Part shown: positions 17,783-27,126 of the stretch, piece after piece | Layout of the letters: each line of letters begins with the position of its first letter | How positions within the stretch are numbered: the first letter of the stretch is position 1 | DNA from: JAQVIJ01 sp041287365 | Lineage (GTDB): Bacteria > Desulfobacterota > Dissulfuribacteria > Dissulfuribacterales > DYLC01 | Direction: 5' to 3' | DNA length: 64,000 nucleotides | Assembly: GCA_041287365.1 (NCBI GenBank) | Contig: JBEULL010000001.1 | Span: forward strand, 1-64,000 | Notes under the pieces: model-generated | Seen by the model: the letters and a program-made list of their open reading frames with translations, nothing else | Databases searched by the model: none | What the model was told of the DNA's origin: nothing | Made by a program: the position numbers and the translations under genes

Positions 17783-18667
17783 TCATGAAGTTGAGGCATG
17801 TAGTGCCTTGATTGCAGCCCTCTTTACTGCCATGGCGGGATCGTTGGCAAGACACCGCAATTCCTGGGCGTCAAGCCTGCCTTGTCTGGCAAGTATCTCC
17901 ACGGCTGTAGCCCTTATCTCCTGATCCTCATGCGTCAAAAGACCGCGGAATTCGTTCTCGTAACCGGGCATTTCGAACTGTTTCAACAGGGCCATAAGCC
18001 CTGGCTTGATATCCTCGTCGCCGAATTGCAATTCTTTCAGATACAATGCGACAATTTCAGGAGAGGTCTCATGAAAACGCCACAGATTCAGCAAAATGAC
18101 CTTTTTGACCTCCTTCGAACAGGTGACAAGCCTGTCCATGAGGAGTCTGACCACACGCTTTTCATGCAGATTACACAGGGCTGCAATGGCGATCTCCTGT
18201 ATTTCCTGATTGTCATCATAAATACATTCGATAAGCGGCAGGGCCGCCACGAGATTCCCCTCCCATCCGATGGCCAGAATGGCGCGAACACGACGCTCAT
18301 GGTCTCCATGGGCCACATCGGACAACAAACGTGACAACAACTGCTGAGGATGGTTCAAAAAAGGACCGATTACGCTCAGATGAACGGCGGCATAGTCCTT
18401 GATTTCATCGGATGCATCGCTCTCCTGCATGAGCTCGTAGATGGGCAGGGCCGTCTCTTCCTTGACAAAGGCCCCCAACACAAAAAATATCTCTCTGCAT
18501 ATAGAGATATCCAGAATACGAAGCGCCCTCAGAAACAATGCCACAGCCTCCTTCTTCTCTCGAGCGAAACGATTCAAATCCACTAGATATGCCCTGACAA
18601 GGGCCGTGATACGTTCTTTGGGATCGAAAACCACCACACTCATGGCATTTACATCAAAGACCTTCAA
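17783..18667 (-). CDS. HEAT-repeat domain protein
   Basis: A 294-residue alpha-helical repeat protein. From about residue 75 onward repeats of 30-35 residues are visible (DEIKDYAAVHLSVIG, HERRVRAILAIGWEG, QEIQEIAIAALCNL, QEIRATAVEILARQG, MAVKRAAIKALHA), the pattern of HEAT/armadillo-like repeats. No catalytic motif is seen; such proteins usually serve as scaffolds. The TTG at 18667 overlaps the upstream RNase stop as TTGA, which would suit coupling, but an ATG at 18643 is an alternative; neither has a strong ribosome site. The shared operon with an RNase hints at, but does not show, a related role. Confidence 0.78.
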   Translation of the reverse strand: MKVFDVNAMSVVVFDPKERITALVRAYLVDLNRFAREKKEAVALFLRALRILDISICREIFFVLGAFVKEETALPIYELMQESDASDEIKDYAAVHLSVIGPFLNHPQQLLSRLLSDVAHGDHERRVRAILAIGWEGNLVAALPLIECIYDDNQEIQEIAIAALCNLHEKRVVRLLMDRLVTCSKEVKKVILLNLWRFHETSPEIVALYLKELQFGDEDIKPGLMALLKQFEMPGYENEFRGLLTHEDQEIRATAVEILARQGRLDAQELRCLANDPAMAVKRAAIKALHASTS

Positions 18668-20670
18668 GCATTCCAGGAGGCCATTAAAACGCCTTCCCTG
18701 GCACTGACTTTATTCACATAGACCGTTACATCCTCATCAAGCGTCACTGCCATACCTATGGGTTTCGGCATCTCCACCGGCATCAGATAATCGTGCAGGA
18801 CCACCAATGTCTTTTGAGGCAGCTCGTCCAGCACCCATGCCCGCAACGGCTTGTGTATCTGTTTCTCGAGATGCCGTAAAAGCCAATAGCGTTGACGGCT
18901 GCTGGAAACAATGGAGGCGGATATGAGACCTTCGTTCAGATAGATGGCCAGGCTCTCCAGGTCAGCGGATGTGTGAATCGGCAATCCTGAATTCAGAAAA
19001 CTGGCTATCTGTTGCTGCATCAGCAGGTCCAGGCCCCTGCGCAGAGGTGAAGTAACTGTGGTATAGGCCTCCAGCCCAAGACCGGTATGAAACTCCGGCT
19101 CCTGCGAGATGACACCCCTGCTGATGCATCTGCGCTGGCGGTAATTCAGTTTTATATCGGTAGTGATACCTGATATGAGTTTGGACTTTGGAGGCGGCTG
19201 AGAACGATAGATGGCTGGAATATGGTTGTCCCGCAAAAACTCGGCGGCCATTCGGTTAGCCAGCACCATACACTCGGACACCAGAAAACGGGCCGGCCCT
19301 ATGGGCTGCAAGGATATCTCTGGCTCACCGTTTACAATCCTGATATTGACATCAGGAATGGGAAGCGGCATAGCCCCTGCCTCGATTCGCCTCTGCTGAA
19401 GTGTCTCACACAATCCCAGAAGGGTTACGAAGAATTCATCTCCATTTCTTATAGCCGTGTCCACACCATCATAAGTAAAACGATGCGCTACACGAATGAC
19501 ACTCAGAACTATGCGTGTTTTCAGGATATTGGCTTGCTCATCCAGGGTCGCCAAAAAACTTATGGCAGGCCGTTCCTCACCGGCGATAAGGCTCATGGCC
19601 CTGGATGAAATAATCTCCGGAAGCATGGGGATGGTCTCATCAGGCAAATAAATACTTGTAGCCCTGCGAATGGCCTCGTCGAAAAGTGGAGTCCTGACAG
19701 GAATACGTCCGCCTACTCCGGTTATATGCACACCCAACTCATAACCGCCAGGCACCGGCCTGAAGCTCAAGGCATCGTCTATATCAAGGGTCTCTGAGCT
19801 GTCGATGGTAAATATGGACAAACCAGTCATGTCCATCATACCGGCCCTTTCAAAGGGTTCAGCGGCTATTTTAGCGGCCTGTTGCATGGTTTTAGTACTG
19901 AAACCCCTTTCGATCCCCTGTCTGGCAAGCTCTAAATTTTCATTTTCACTCCATCTACCTGCCTTGACCATGGTATCGAAAGGCGCTGAGGGCTGAAGCA
20001 GACCGGCCTGTTTGAAGAGGGTTCTGATCTTGAATGCAGAACTGGAATCTTCGGCCTTTATACAAAAATCGGCTATATTCAAGAGCAAACCGTCGAATTC
20101 TCCTGCCTCCACCTGCTGCAACGCCAAACGCCTGTCCTGCTCTTTTTCACTCCAGACAGCCTTCAGAAAGGCCACACTCCGAGCCAGCTCCTCCTGTTCC
20201 TGTCTTTCGCGCTCCTGATGGGCCAACAATAACTCGACCACATGAACCGGCTGAACGACTATCTGGCCGTTTTTGAATTTGAAATGGGTATGATTCAAAA
20301 TAACCGAACGAATCAGGGCAGCCTCATGATCAGGCCCGATATCGCCTGTAAAAACCAGTTGAGCGAGGTTAGTACATGACCATGCCTCCTGCTCTCCCTT
20401 GATCAATTCCCAAAGCGAGGGAATATCGATTTCATCGAGAAGGACATTACGTCTGGCATGTATGCCCTGCAAACCATGCAGAGCCGTATCGCGATCACCG
20501 AAGGGCAACTTTTGAGACGATACGTGCAAAAAACGGGCATCGGAAAGAGTCAACTCCCTGCCAAGATGAGTGAGCACATGATAACGGCTGCCTTTTTTAT
20601 CCAAAACAACAGCACATATAAAACGCTGTTCATCCAGAAACTCTATTACCTGACCATTGGCTATCTCCAT
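18664..20670 (-). CDS. RNase II/RNase R family exoribonuclease (RNB domain)
   Basis: A 668-residue 3'-5' exoribonuclease. The RNB catalytic domain begins near residue 275 with SIFTIDSSETLDIDDALSF, holding the acidic cluster that binds magnesium, and continues with AIRRATSIYLPDETIPMLP and TSPLRRGLDLLMQQ. The N-terminal region (1-270) is divergent from E. coli RNase R and the C-terminal S1 domain is short. It is closer in length to RNase II than RNase R, so no symbol is given. The lipoprotein gene lies just upstream (13 bp) and the HEAT protein just downstream with a TTGA overlap. Confidence 0.9.
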   Translation of the reverse strand: MEIANGQVIEFLDEQRFICAVVLDKKGSRYHVLTHLGRELTLSDARFLHVSSQKLPFGDRDTALHGLQGIHARRNVLLDEIDIPSLWELIKGEQEAWSCTNLAQLVFTGDIGPDHEAALIRSVILNHTHFKFKNGQIVVQPVHVVELLLAHQERERQEQEELARSVAFLKAVWSEKEQDRRLALQQVEAGEFDGLLLNIADFCIKAEDSSSAFKIRTLFKQAGLLQPSAPFDTMVKAGRWSENENLELARQGIERGFSTKTMQQAAKIAAEPFERAGMMDMTGLSIFTIDSSETLDIDDALSFRPVPGGYELGVHITGVGGRIPVRTPLFDEAIRRATSIYLPDETIPMLPEIISSRAMSLIAGEERPAISFLATLDEQANILKTRIVLSVIRVAHRFTYDGVDTAIRNGDEFFVTLLGLCETLQQRRIEAGAMPLPIPDVNIRIVNGEPEISLQPIGPARFLVSECMVLANRMAAEFLRDNHIPAIYRSQPPPKSKLISGITTDIKLNYRQRRCISRGVISQEPEFHTGLGLEAYTTVTSPLRRGLDLLMQQQIASFLNSGLPIHTSADLESLAIYLNEGLISASIVSSSRQRYWLLRHLEKQIHKPLRAWVLDELPQKTLVVLHDYLMPVEMPKPIGMAVTLDEDVTVYVNKVSAREGVLMASWNA

Positions 20671-20683
20671 AAAAAAACCGGTG

Positions 20684-21379
20684 CTAATCCAAATGTTTTT
20701 TCAGGTCCAGCAAGGCCTTTTTGACGCCGTATTCCGCAAGCTCCGCGGCTGTCAGCCAGTGCATACCCGTCTCTTTGTAAAATCCGGCCTTGAACAGGTT
20801 CTCAGAAAGAGGTTGCTGAGTCTCGTCATAGCCGTTACGCCAGAGCACTGCGCCATCCGAGACACGTATCAATGCCATTGAAAAGGCCACAGAGGCCGGC
20901 TTTTGCACAGAATAATTGGAACCCACACGCTCTCGATACCTCAAAAGTTTGGTATAGAGCACGGCATCTGCGCCCAATTCCGCACCGAAATTTTGAATCA
21001 GCTTGAGCTGGGACGCCTTTACATCCACACTCAACATGGCATTCAAAAAACTGACACACTGTCGCTCCTGAACCACTTTGAAACGGGCATCGCCATCGAC
21101 TGCATTGGCAATCAACGCAGTAACAGCGCTGCGTGCACCAGCAGGCAATTCCTCTGCAGCGACAGAGACGTTATCTGTGATGGTGCAATCCGTCTCCCTG
21201 CCTGTGAGCGCGGCCTTGTCCACAGGCAGCACGGCTATATTCTCCAGATGAGGTATGCGCATATCATCCGTGCCAACGGAGGTAAGACCGCTGCAACCAC
21301 TCATAGCCAAAGACAATAACAGCATAAAAACGAAAAACCTTATTGAAAACACAGGTGTAAAACCGTAATTGAATTTCAT
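20684..21379 (-). CDS. putative lipoprotein of unknown function
   Basis: A 231-residue protein with an N-terminal hydrophobic segment ending LAMSGC, a plausible lipobox with C29 as the lipidated residue. The rest resembles the small alpha/beta fold of CsgG/LpoB/TolB-N-type periplasmic lipoproteins (NIAVLPVDKAAL; FGAELGADAVLYTKLLRYRERVG; FSMALIRVSDGAVLW), but I cannot assign a family with certainty. The ATG overlaps the hisB stop as ATGA. Its position between hisB and an RNase gene says little about its role. Confidence 0.7.
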   Translation of the reverse strand: MKFNYGFTPVFSIRFFVFMLLLSLAMSGCSGLTSVGTDDMRIPHLENIAVLPVDKAALTGRETDCTITDNVSVAAEELPAGARSAVTALIANAVDGDARFKVVQERQCVSFLNAMLSVDVKASQLKLIQNFGAELGADAVLYTKLLRYRERVGSNYSVQKPASVAFSMALIRVSDGAVLWRNGYDETQQPLSENLFKAGFYKETGMHWLTAAELAEYGVKKALLDLKKHLD

Positions 21380-21963
21380 AGGACCCCTTTACTGGAAAAT
21401 ACTCGATTTTGAAGCCGCGGCTCCTCTGAGACCGCCAAAGACAAGGCTCGCGCCATGGCCTTGAACACAGCTTCTACCATGTGATGACCGTTTTTGCCAT
21501 ACTCCACGTGCACGTGCAGAGTGATTCCGCTGTGCAGAACAAACGCCCGCATAAACTCCTCTACGAGTTCCACATCGAACTCTCCGATTTTACTCACCGG
21601 AAATTGAGCGTGAAACACCAGATACGGCCGATTGGACACATCCACATACACATGGGCCAGTGCCTCATCCATGGGCACAGAAAAATTCCCATATCTGCGC
21701 AACCCGGCGGCATCCCCAACGGCCTTTCGAAAGGCCTGGCCAAGACAGATACCTATGTCCTCCACCGTGTGATGGAAATCCACATGCAGGTCTCCCTTGG
21801 CCTCGATGGTGAGGTCAAAAAGCCCGTGAACAGCCCAAAGAACCAACATGTGATTCAAAAAACCGATACCGGTCTGAATGGATGCCCTGCCCTCACCCCG
21901 AAGATTCAAGTCCAATTGAATATCGGTCTCTGCAGTGGAACGACTTATTTTGACGGGAATCAT
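21376..21963 (-). CDS. hisB: imidazoleglycerol-phosphate dehydratase HisB
   Basis: A 195-residue monofunctional enzyme of histidine synthesis. The paired metal-binding motifs are present: GFLNHMLVLWAVHG, DLHVDFHHTVEDIGICLG, and near the end HVHVEYGKNGHHMVEAVFKA. There is no fused phosphatase domain, unlike the E. coli bifunctional form. No other his genes lie in the window, so the pathway is dispersed. Confidence 0.96.
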   Translation of the reverse strand: MIPVKISRSTAETDIQLDLNLRGEGRASIQTGIGFLNHMLVLWAVHGLFDLTIEAKGDLHVDFHHTVEDIGICLGQAFRKAVGDAAGLRRYGNFSVPMDEALAHVYVDVSNRPYLVFHAQFPVSKIGEFDVELVEEFMRAFVLHSGITLHVHVEYGKNGHHMVEAVFKAMARALSLAVSEEPRLQNRVFSSKGVL

Positions 21964-22102
21964 GTCGTTGTGTTTGATATCAGTCGCCCTCCTTTACTCT
22001 ATTTCAAACTATGCAATATTCCAGTGTTGTTTGACTTCATGAAGATTGTCAGCAGGAGCTTCTTATTCAAGTCGCTTTGCCTTTCTTAGTGTTTTGAGAG
22101 CC

Positions 22103-23770
22103 TCATAATCCTTCAACCAAAATGGCGCCTTTTGCACCACTTTCCACAAATTTTACATATCTGGCCAGATAACCAGTTGTAATCTTTGGTACAAATGGCT
22201 TCTGTTCCGCTCTTCTGCGATTCAATTCCTCATCATTCACCAACAGATTGAGTTTGCGACCCGGAATGTCGATTTCGATCAAATCCCCCTCTTTTACCAA
22301 TCCAATCGGGCCGCCACTTGCAGCCTCCGGCGAGACATGCCCTATGGCAGCACCCTGAGTGCCTCCGCTGAACCGGCCGTCCGTTATGAGCGCAACCTCC
22401 TTGCCCAGACCCATACCGATCACTGCAGCCGTTGGAGAGAGCATCTCCGGCATACCTGGCCCGCCTTTCGGCCCTTCATAACGAATCACTATTACATCCT
22501 TTGGTTTGATTTTACCGCCCAAAATAGCATCATAGGCATCGTTTTCCGATTCGAAGACACGGGCAGGCCCAGTATGACGCAGCATCTCCTCTGCCACGGC
22601 CGATTGCTTCACCACAGCGCCCTCAGGGGCCAGATTCCCGTACAGAACGGCTATGCCACCCTGCTTATGATAAGGATCTGATACGGAACGAATCACCTCA
22701 CGCCCTATGTTCTTGACCTGCTTCAACTGCTCGCCCATGGTTTTTCCTGAAACAGCGAGGCATTCCAGGTTCAAAAGCCCCAAATTGGAGAGTTCCTTCA
22801 TGACCGCCTGTATGCCGCCTGCCTCATGGAGTTCCGCCAGGCTGTGCGGCCCCCCTGGAATCAAACTGCACACATGGGGCGTCTTCTCACTCATCTCGTT
22901 GAAAACGGAAAGAGGCAGCTCTATGCCTGCCTCATGGGCTATGGCAGGCACGTGAAGCGTGGTGTTGGTGGAGCAGCCCAGGGCCATGTCCACGGCAATG
23001 GCATTCTTGAATGCCTGCAATGTGGCGATACTGCGTGGTGTCACACCCTTTTGCACCAACTCCACGGCCTTCATGCCCGCCATCTTGGCCAGGCGATAAC
23101 GTGCGGCGGACACGGCTGGAGTGGTGCCGCTCCCAGGTAAAGACAGGCCCAATGCCTCGGTAAGGCAATTCATGGAATTGGCGGTGAACATGCCGGCACA
23201 TGAACCGCAGGTGGGGCATGCCTCGTCCTCCAGTTCTTGCATCTCCTCAAGAGTCATGTCCCCGCGCTTTACTCGACCGATACCCTCAAATACGGTGATG
23301 AGATTGACCTTCTTTCCCCGCCATGTGCCTGTGAGCATGGGGCCTCCGCTTATGGCTATGGCAGGTATATTCAGGCGCAGCATGGCCATGAGCATACCCG
23401 GAATGATCTTGTCACAGTTGGGCACCATCACCAGGCCGTCAAAGGGATGGCCTTGTGCCATGATCTCGACTGAATCAGCTATTAGCTCGCGGCTGGCCAG
23501 AGAATAGCGCATACCCAGATGATTCATGGCGATACCGTCGCACACACCGATACAACCGAATTCCATGGGAGTCCCACCTGCCATACGAATACCGGCCTTC
23601 ACCGCATCCACAATCTGACGCAGGTGAATGTGGCCTGGAATCAACTCATTGAAGGAATTGACCACTCCGATAATGGGCCTGTTCAGCTCTTCATCCGTAT
23701 AACCCATTGCCTTGAAAAGGGACCTGTGCGGCGCCCTTTCCAGCCCTTTTTTCATTTGGTCACTTCTCAT
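22103..23770 (-). CDS. ilvD: dihydroxy-acid dehydratase IlvD
   Basis: A 555-residue Fe-S dehydratase, third common step of valine and isoleucine synthesis. Cluster and active-site motifs are CDGIAMNH, PNCDKIIPGMLMA and TCGSCAGMFTANSMNCLTEALG, with GRFSGG and the VSPEAASGGP stretch near the C-terminus. The ATG at 23770 is preferred to that at 23776 because AAGGAG then sits six bases upstream and the protein starts MRSDQMKKG, as usual for the family. Confidence 0.97.
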   Translation of the reverse strand: MRSDQMKKGLERAPHRSLFKAMGYTDEELNRPIIGVVNSFNELIPGHIHLRQIVDAVKAGIRMAGGTPMEFGCIGVCDGIAMNHLGMRYSLASRELIADSVEIMAQGHPFDGLVMVPNCDKIIPGMLMAMLRLNIPAIAISGGPMLTGTWRGKKVNLITVFEGIGRVKRGDMTLEEMQELEDEACPTCGSCAGMFTANSMNCLTEALGLSLPGSGTTPAVSAARYRLAKMAGMKAVELVQKGVTPRSIATLQAFKNAIAVDMALGCSTNTTLHVPAIAHEAGIELPLSVFNEMSEKTPHVCSLIPGGPHSLAELHEAGGIQAVMKELSNLGLLNLECLAVSGKTMGEQLKQVKNIGREVIRSVSDPYHKQGGIAVLYGNLAPEGAVVKQSAVAEEMLRHTGPARVFESENDAYDAILGGKIKPKDVIVIRYEGPKGGPGMPEMLSPTAAVIGMGLGKEVALITDGRFSGGTQGAAIGHVSPEAASGGPIGLVKEGDLIEIDIPGRKLNLLVNDEELNRRRAEQKPFVPKITTGYLARYVKFVESGAKGAILVEGL

Positions 23771-23924
23771 AAACATCTCCTTATAAAATAAACTTTTGGG
23801 ACACAGACGGGATTCCCAAAAAATCAGGGAAAGAACGATTCCGAAGACTCTTTATATTTTACCGTCATTGATCAAATATTCATAGATCGCTCACACATTA
23901 TCTGATAATACGACCCCATGACAA

Positions 23925-24692
23925 TCAAACTGAACTTTTAGAAGCACCGCTATCAAGCTTTAACAATGGATGTTTAGGTTTGTTTTTCAAAAATAATTTC
24001 CAGGCAAATCCAACCAAATCATCACCAAATGATATAGCCTTTCTCGGCAATGCCAAAGGATCACTTTTCATATCAGCAAGACCGCGCTCACATGTAACGG
24101 CGCTCATAAAACCGGCATCACGAACGGCTCGCATTGCAGGGATATCATGACTGCCATATGGATAACAAAAATGTCTCACAGACGCACCTATTTTCTGTTC
24201 AAGGATAGTACGGCTATGCAGTATCTCCTGCTGCAAACGATCCTGAGACAGCCCTGTTAAACTTGTATGAACAAGACCATGTGCACCTATTGTAATGTTA
24301 TACTGCAACAGTTCCCTCAACTGCGCCTCATTCATCAATGGTGGCGTTTTCATACCGTCTGACGAATACCAATCAGCCACGCCACCGAGTTTGCCAGCAA
24401 TCGCATATACCACCGCAGGGAAACCGTATTGCAGCAGAACTGGCAAGGCATATTCCAAAAAATTCACATAGGCATCGTCAAATGTCAGAACCACGGCACG
24501 AGGAGGGATATTCCGTTTGCCACGCAGACAGGCCAATGCTGTATCTATGTCCAGAACGTTGAAACGCAAGTACTTCAACATGGCCATCTGTGCTGCAAAA
24601 CGCTCAGCATCACAAAAACTGGCGCGATGCAGGTGCATAGGCTCAAAACGCCCAACCTGGTGATACATAAGAATATTTATGCCAGTGATCAT
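23925..24692 (-). CDS. polysaccharide deacetylase family protein (CE4/NodB-like)
   Basis: A 255-residue protein with the CE4 motifs LTFDDAY (motif 1), HGLVHTSL (motif 2, metal-binding His) and HFCYPYGSHD. It would remove N-acetyl or O-acetyl groups from a glycan. No signal peptide is visible. The start overlaps the stop of the upstream glycosyltransferase by one base (TAATG), so the two work in one operon, probably on a surface or capsule-type polysaccharide. Confidence 0.9.
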   Translation of the reverse strand: MITGINILMYHQVGRFEPMHLHRASFCDAERFAAQMAMLKYLRFNVLDIDTALACLRGKRNIPPRAVVLTFDDAYVNFLEYALPVLLQYGFPAVVYAIAGKLGGVADWYSSDGMKTPPLMNEAQLRELLQYNITIGAHGLVHTSLTGLSQDRLQQEILHSRTILEQKIGASVRHFCYPYGSHDIPAMRAVRDAGFMSAVTCERGLADMKSDPLALPRKAISFGDDLVGFAWKLFLKNKPKHPLLKLDSGASKSSV

Positions 24693-25789
24693 TATTGTTT
24701 CGCTTTACGCTTCTCCGTTATAATATCATCATAAAGGTCTAAAATATTTCTGCATAAACGATTCATGGAAAAGTGTGCTTCAAAACGTAGATAACCTGCC
24801 TGTCCCATGGATTGCCGCAATGCGTCATCATCAAGTAATCGCTTAATGGCCAGTTTCAAAGCAACAACATCTTCTACAGGCGTCAAAAACCCTGTGACGC
24901 CATCCTCAACGACCTCAGGCACGCCACCTACTCGTGCAGCTATAACAGGAAGCCCCATGGCCATTCCCTCGACCAATGCCAGACCAAAGGACTCGCGACG
25001 GGATGGCGCCACTAGAATATCCATAGCTGACAAAAAGGCCGGCACATCTTCAATCTCACCAAGAAAAGTCACACGGCATTTCAGGCCAAGACTGACAGAC
25101 AAATCATGTATCCTGGTTCCCCAATCTGTCCCGTAGGAGCCTGCAAAAAAAACCCGCCAGTTTTGCGGAACATGTGTATCTACAGACAACTGAGACAAGG
25201 CATTTAGCAGGATATCGTGACCTTTGTCTGCCACAAAACGCGCAACCATACCGATAGCTGTCTCGTGCTCATGCAAAGCGAGCTGTTTGCGCATGGCTTT
25301 TCTCGCAATATCTTTTTCCATCACAGGCATGGGCACTGCGTTTAGAACAGTAATAATCCGGTCAGATGGATAAGCCTGACCCCTTAAAAATTCTGCAACT
25401 GCTGAAGACACAGCAATAATCCTGGACACCCCGCCAAAATGTTTCGCCGCATTAGTGGCATGTGCAGTAGCTACCGCAGCACATCCGCTCAGACGAGCCG
25501 CAATCGCAGCATAATGAGCACCACGAGTCAAATGACCATGGACAAGATCAGCTCGCAAGTATCGCGCCAATAATCCCAACTTAACCATGGAAAAAATATC
25601 AAAAAAACCATGCATCGGCACATGAAAAACAGGAATTTTTTCCAAAGAAAGGTGTTCAGCAAGCCATGAATCCTGTGGGCCTGCATAGATTGCCTCATGC
25701 CCTGCGTCACGCAGGGCTGTCAAAAGCCAAAACGCATGCCGTTCAGCACCTCCAACGCCATGGGAATGCAACACATGAATTACACGCAT
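24692..25789 (-). CDS. glycosyltransferase family 4 protein
   Basis: A 365-residue GT-B enzyme. The N-terminal acceptor domain begins VIHVLHSHGVGGAERHAFWLL; the C-terminal nucleotide-sugar domain has GMVARFVADKGHDIL, FLGEIEDVPAFLSAMDILVAPS and the E-x7-E motif ESFGLALVEGMAMGLPVIA. The sugar donor and acceptor are not predictable. It precedes the deacetylase gene in the same direction, and may form a small polysaccharide-modifying pair with it. Confidence 0.93.
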   Translation of the reverse strand: MRVIHVLHSHGVGGAERHAFWLLTALRDAGHEAIYAGPQDSWLAEHLSLEKIPVFHVPMHGFFDIFSMVKLGLLARYLRADLVHGHLTRGAHYAAIAARLSGCAAVATAHATNAAKHFGGVSRIIAVSSAVAEFLRGQAYPSDRIITVLNAVPMPVMEKDIARKAMRKQLALHEHETAIGMVARFVADKGHDILLNALSQLSVDTHVPQNWRVFFAGSYGTDWGTRIHDLSVSLGLKCRVTFLGEIEDVPAFLSAMDILVAPSRRESFGLALVEGMAMGLPVIAARVGGVPEVVEDGVTGFLTPVEDVVALKLAIKRLLDDDALRQSMGQAGYLRFEAHFSMNRLCRNILDLYDDIITEKRKAKQ

Positions 25790-25894
25790 ATTGATATCTC
25801 GATTATTGAATAATTACCTCAAACTCAGCATGACATAGACTGTATTCGATTAAAGCTATTGCCCAGTTCCATAATTTCTTATAATATATGTGGT

Positions 25895-26125
25895 ATGCAG
25901 AAGATAACACTCGAACTTCTTTCAATCCTTGTATGCCCCCGATGTAAAGGGGAATTAGCCATCACTTCCGACCAATCCGGCCTTGTTTGCCACTCTTGTG
26001 CCCTTCTTTATGAGATACGAGACGGCATTCCGGTAATGCTGATAAGCGAGGCGAAATGCCTCGATAACGCCCAACTAACAAACGAAAAAACATTAGGAGG
26101 AATTGCATGCAGCATCAAAAAGTAG
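25895..26125 (+). CDS. Trm112 family small zinc-ribbon protein
   Basis: A 76-residue protein starting MQKITLELLSILVCPRCKGEL with a second CHSC pair and YEIRDGIPVMLISEA, the complete Trm112/YcaR signature (CPxC...CxxC...Y.I.DGIPVML). These small proteins bind zinc; in eukaryotes and archaea Trm112 activates methyltransferases. The ATG at 25895 is chosen over an upstream TTG by homology; it has no clear ribosome site. The end overlaps the next gene by 19 bases. Confidence 0.85.
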   Translation: MQKITLELLSILVCPRCKGELAITSDQSGLVCHSCALLYEIRDGIPVMLISEAKCLDNAQLTNEKTLGGIACSIKK

Positions 26126-26604
26126 TGGAACTCGACCTGCCATGTGGCGTCTTTTACAATCTAAAATATCTGGTGCTCGATCTGGATGGCACACTCACCA
26201 CGGACGGCAGGTGGATCGAGGGAGTAGTGGAGCGGCTGAAGGCCGTTTCCCAGTTGCTGACCGTCTATATTCTGACATCCGATACCAATCAAACCGTACA
26301 CGAACTCACGCAATCTCTCATCGAAAACAATGACATCCACATCATAACTCTAGCGACAGGCAGAGGGGATGTCCAGAAACTGGAATTCATAGCCAATATC
26401 GGCTGTGAATACACGGCTGCCATAGGAAACGGCTGCAATGACACCATCATGCTAAAAAACGCCTCCCTCGGCATCTGCATCATAGGAAAAGAAGGTGCAT
26501 CAAAAGAGGCTATATTCGCAAGCAAAGTGGTATTTACCAATATATGCGACGCACTGGACATCTTTTTACGCAAAAACAGAATGATCGCAACACTTAGAAA
26601 ATAA
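26107..26604 (+). CDS. HAD family hydrolase, soluble P-type ATPase-like
   Basis: A 165-residue protein with the HAD motifs: YLVLDLDGTLTTDG (nucleophile aspartate), VYILTSDT (motif II), a lysine near QKLEF, and IGNGCNDTIMLKNA (motif IV). The short length and the NGCNDTIML form resemble the soluble P-type-ATPase-like group (COG4087) found in anaerobes. A strong AGGAGGA precedes the ATG at 26107. Substrate unknown. Confidence 0.85.
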   Translation: MQHQKVVELDLPCGVFYNLKYLVLDLDGTLTTDGRWIEGVVERLKAVSQLLTVYILTSDTNQTVHELTQSLIENNDIHIITLATGRGDVQKLEFIANIGCEYTAAIGNGCNDTIMLKNASLGICIIGKEGASKEAIFASKVVFTNICDALDIFLRKNRMIATLRK

Positions 26605-26722
26605 CCCCATGGAAAATATCCATTACCTAAATCCCAGGGCGAAAGACAAAACCTATGCCAAACAGCCGACGGCCACACCTGAATCATAAGAGTGACATCA
26701 TGCCCGTGCATTTCATCTGGTA

Positions 26723-27124
26723 TCACCTGGCCAAAATCTCGCTGGCCAGACTTATACTCTTCCTGCCATAAGTAACCACCTCCTCAGCCACCTCTTTCAA
26801 ACTCTTACCTCCGCTTCTGCACTGACACAAACGAATGAGCATAGGCAGGTTGACACCGGTGACTACCTCGACCTTGTTCTCCTCCAGAAACGCCAGAGAG
26901 ATATTGGAAGGCGTGCCTCCGAACATATCCGTCAAAATGAGAACGCCGTCACCTGCGTCCACTTCTTTTATGGCCTTTTGGATATTCTTTTGAATGACCT
27001 GGACATCTATGGAAGGATCCACGGTCAAGGCCTTCATCTGTTCAGCCGAACCTATGATAAATATCATGGTCTGCAACAACTCCTGCCCAAGATTGCCGTG
27101 GGCCGCAATCACTACACCGACCAT
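26723..27124 (-). CDS. PTS EIIA component, mannose family (EIIA-Man type)
   Basis: A 133-residue protein with the phosphorylatable histidine in VIAAHGNLGQELL (H9 from the chosen start) and the GGTPSNISLA motif, both typical of EIIA(Man). The ATG at 27124 has GAGGAG at proper spacing; a GTG at 27130, which overlaps the rapZ stop as GTGA, is the alternative. It follows rapZ, hpf and rpoN in the same operon, a place held in E. coli by PtsN. A regulatory rather than sugar-transport role is likely because no EIIB, EIIC or EIID gene is adjacent. Confidence 0.93.
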   Translation of the reverse strand: MVGVVIAAHGNLGQELLQTMIFIIGSAEQMKALTVDPSIDVQVIQKNIQKAIKEVDAGDGVLILTDMFGGTPSNISLAFLEENKVEVVTGVNLPMLIRLCQCRSGGKSLKEVAEEVVTYGRKSISLASEILAR

Positions 27125-27126
27125 AT

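Noticed and set aside
26289..26726. Minus-strand ORF whose start overlaps the EIIA stop (ATGA)
   Set aside because: Most of it is antisense to the HAD gene; composition and motifs favour the plus-strand gene.
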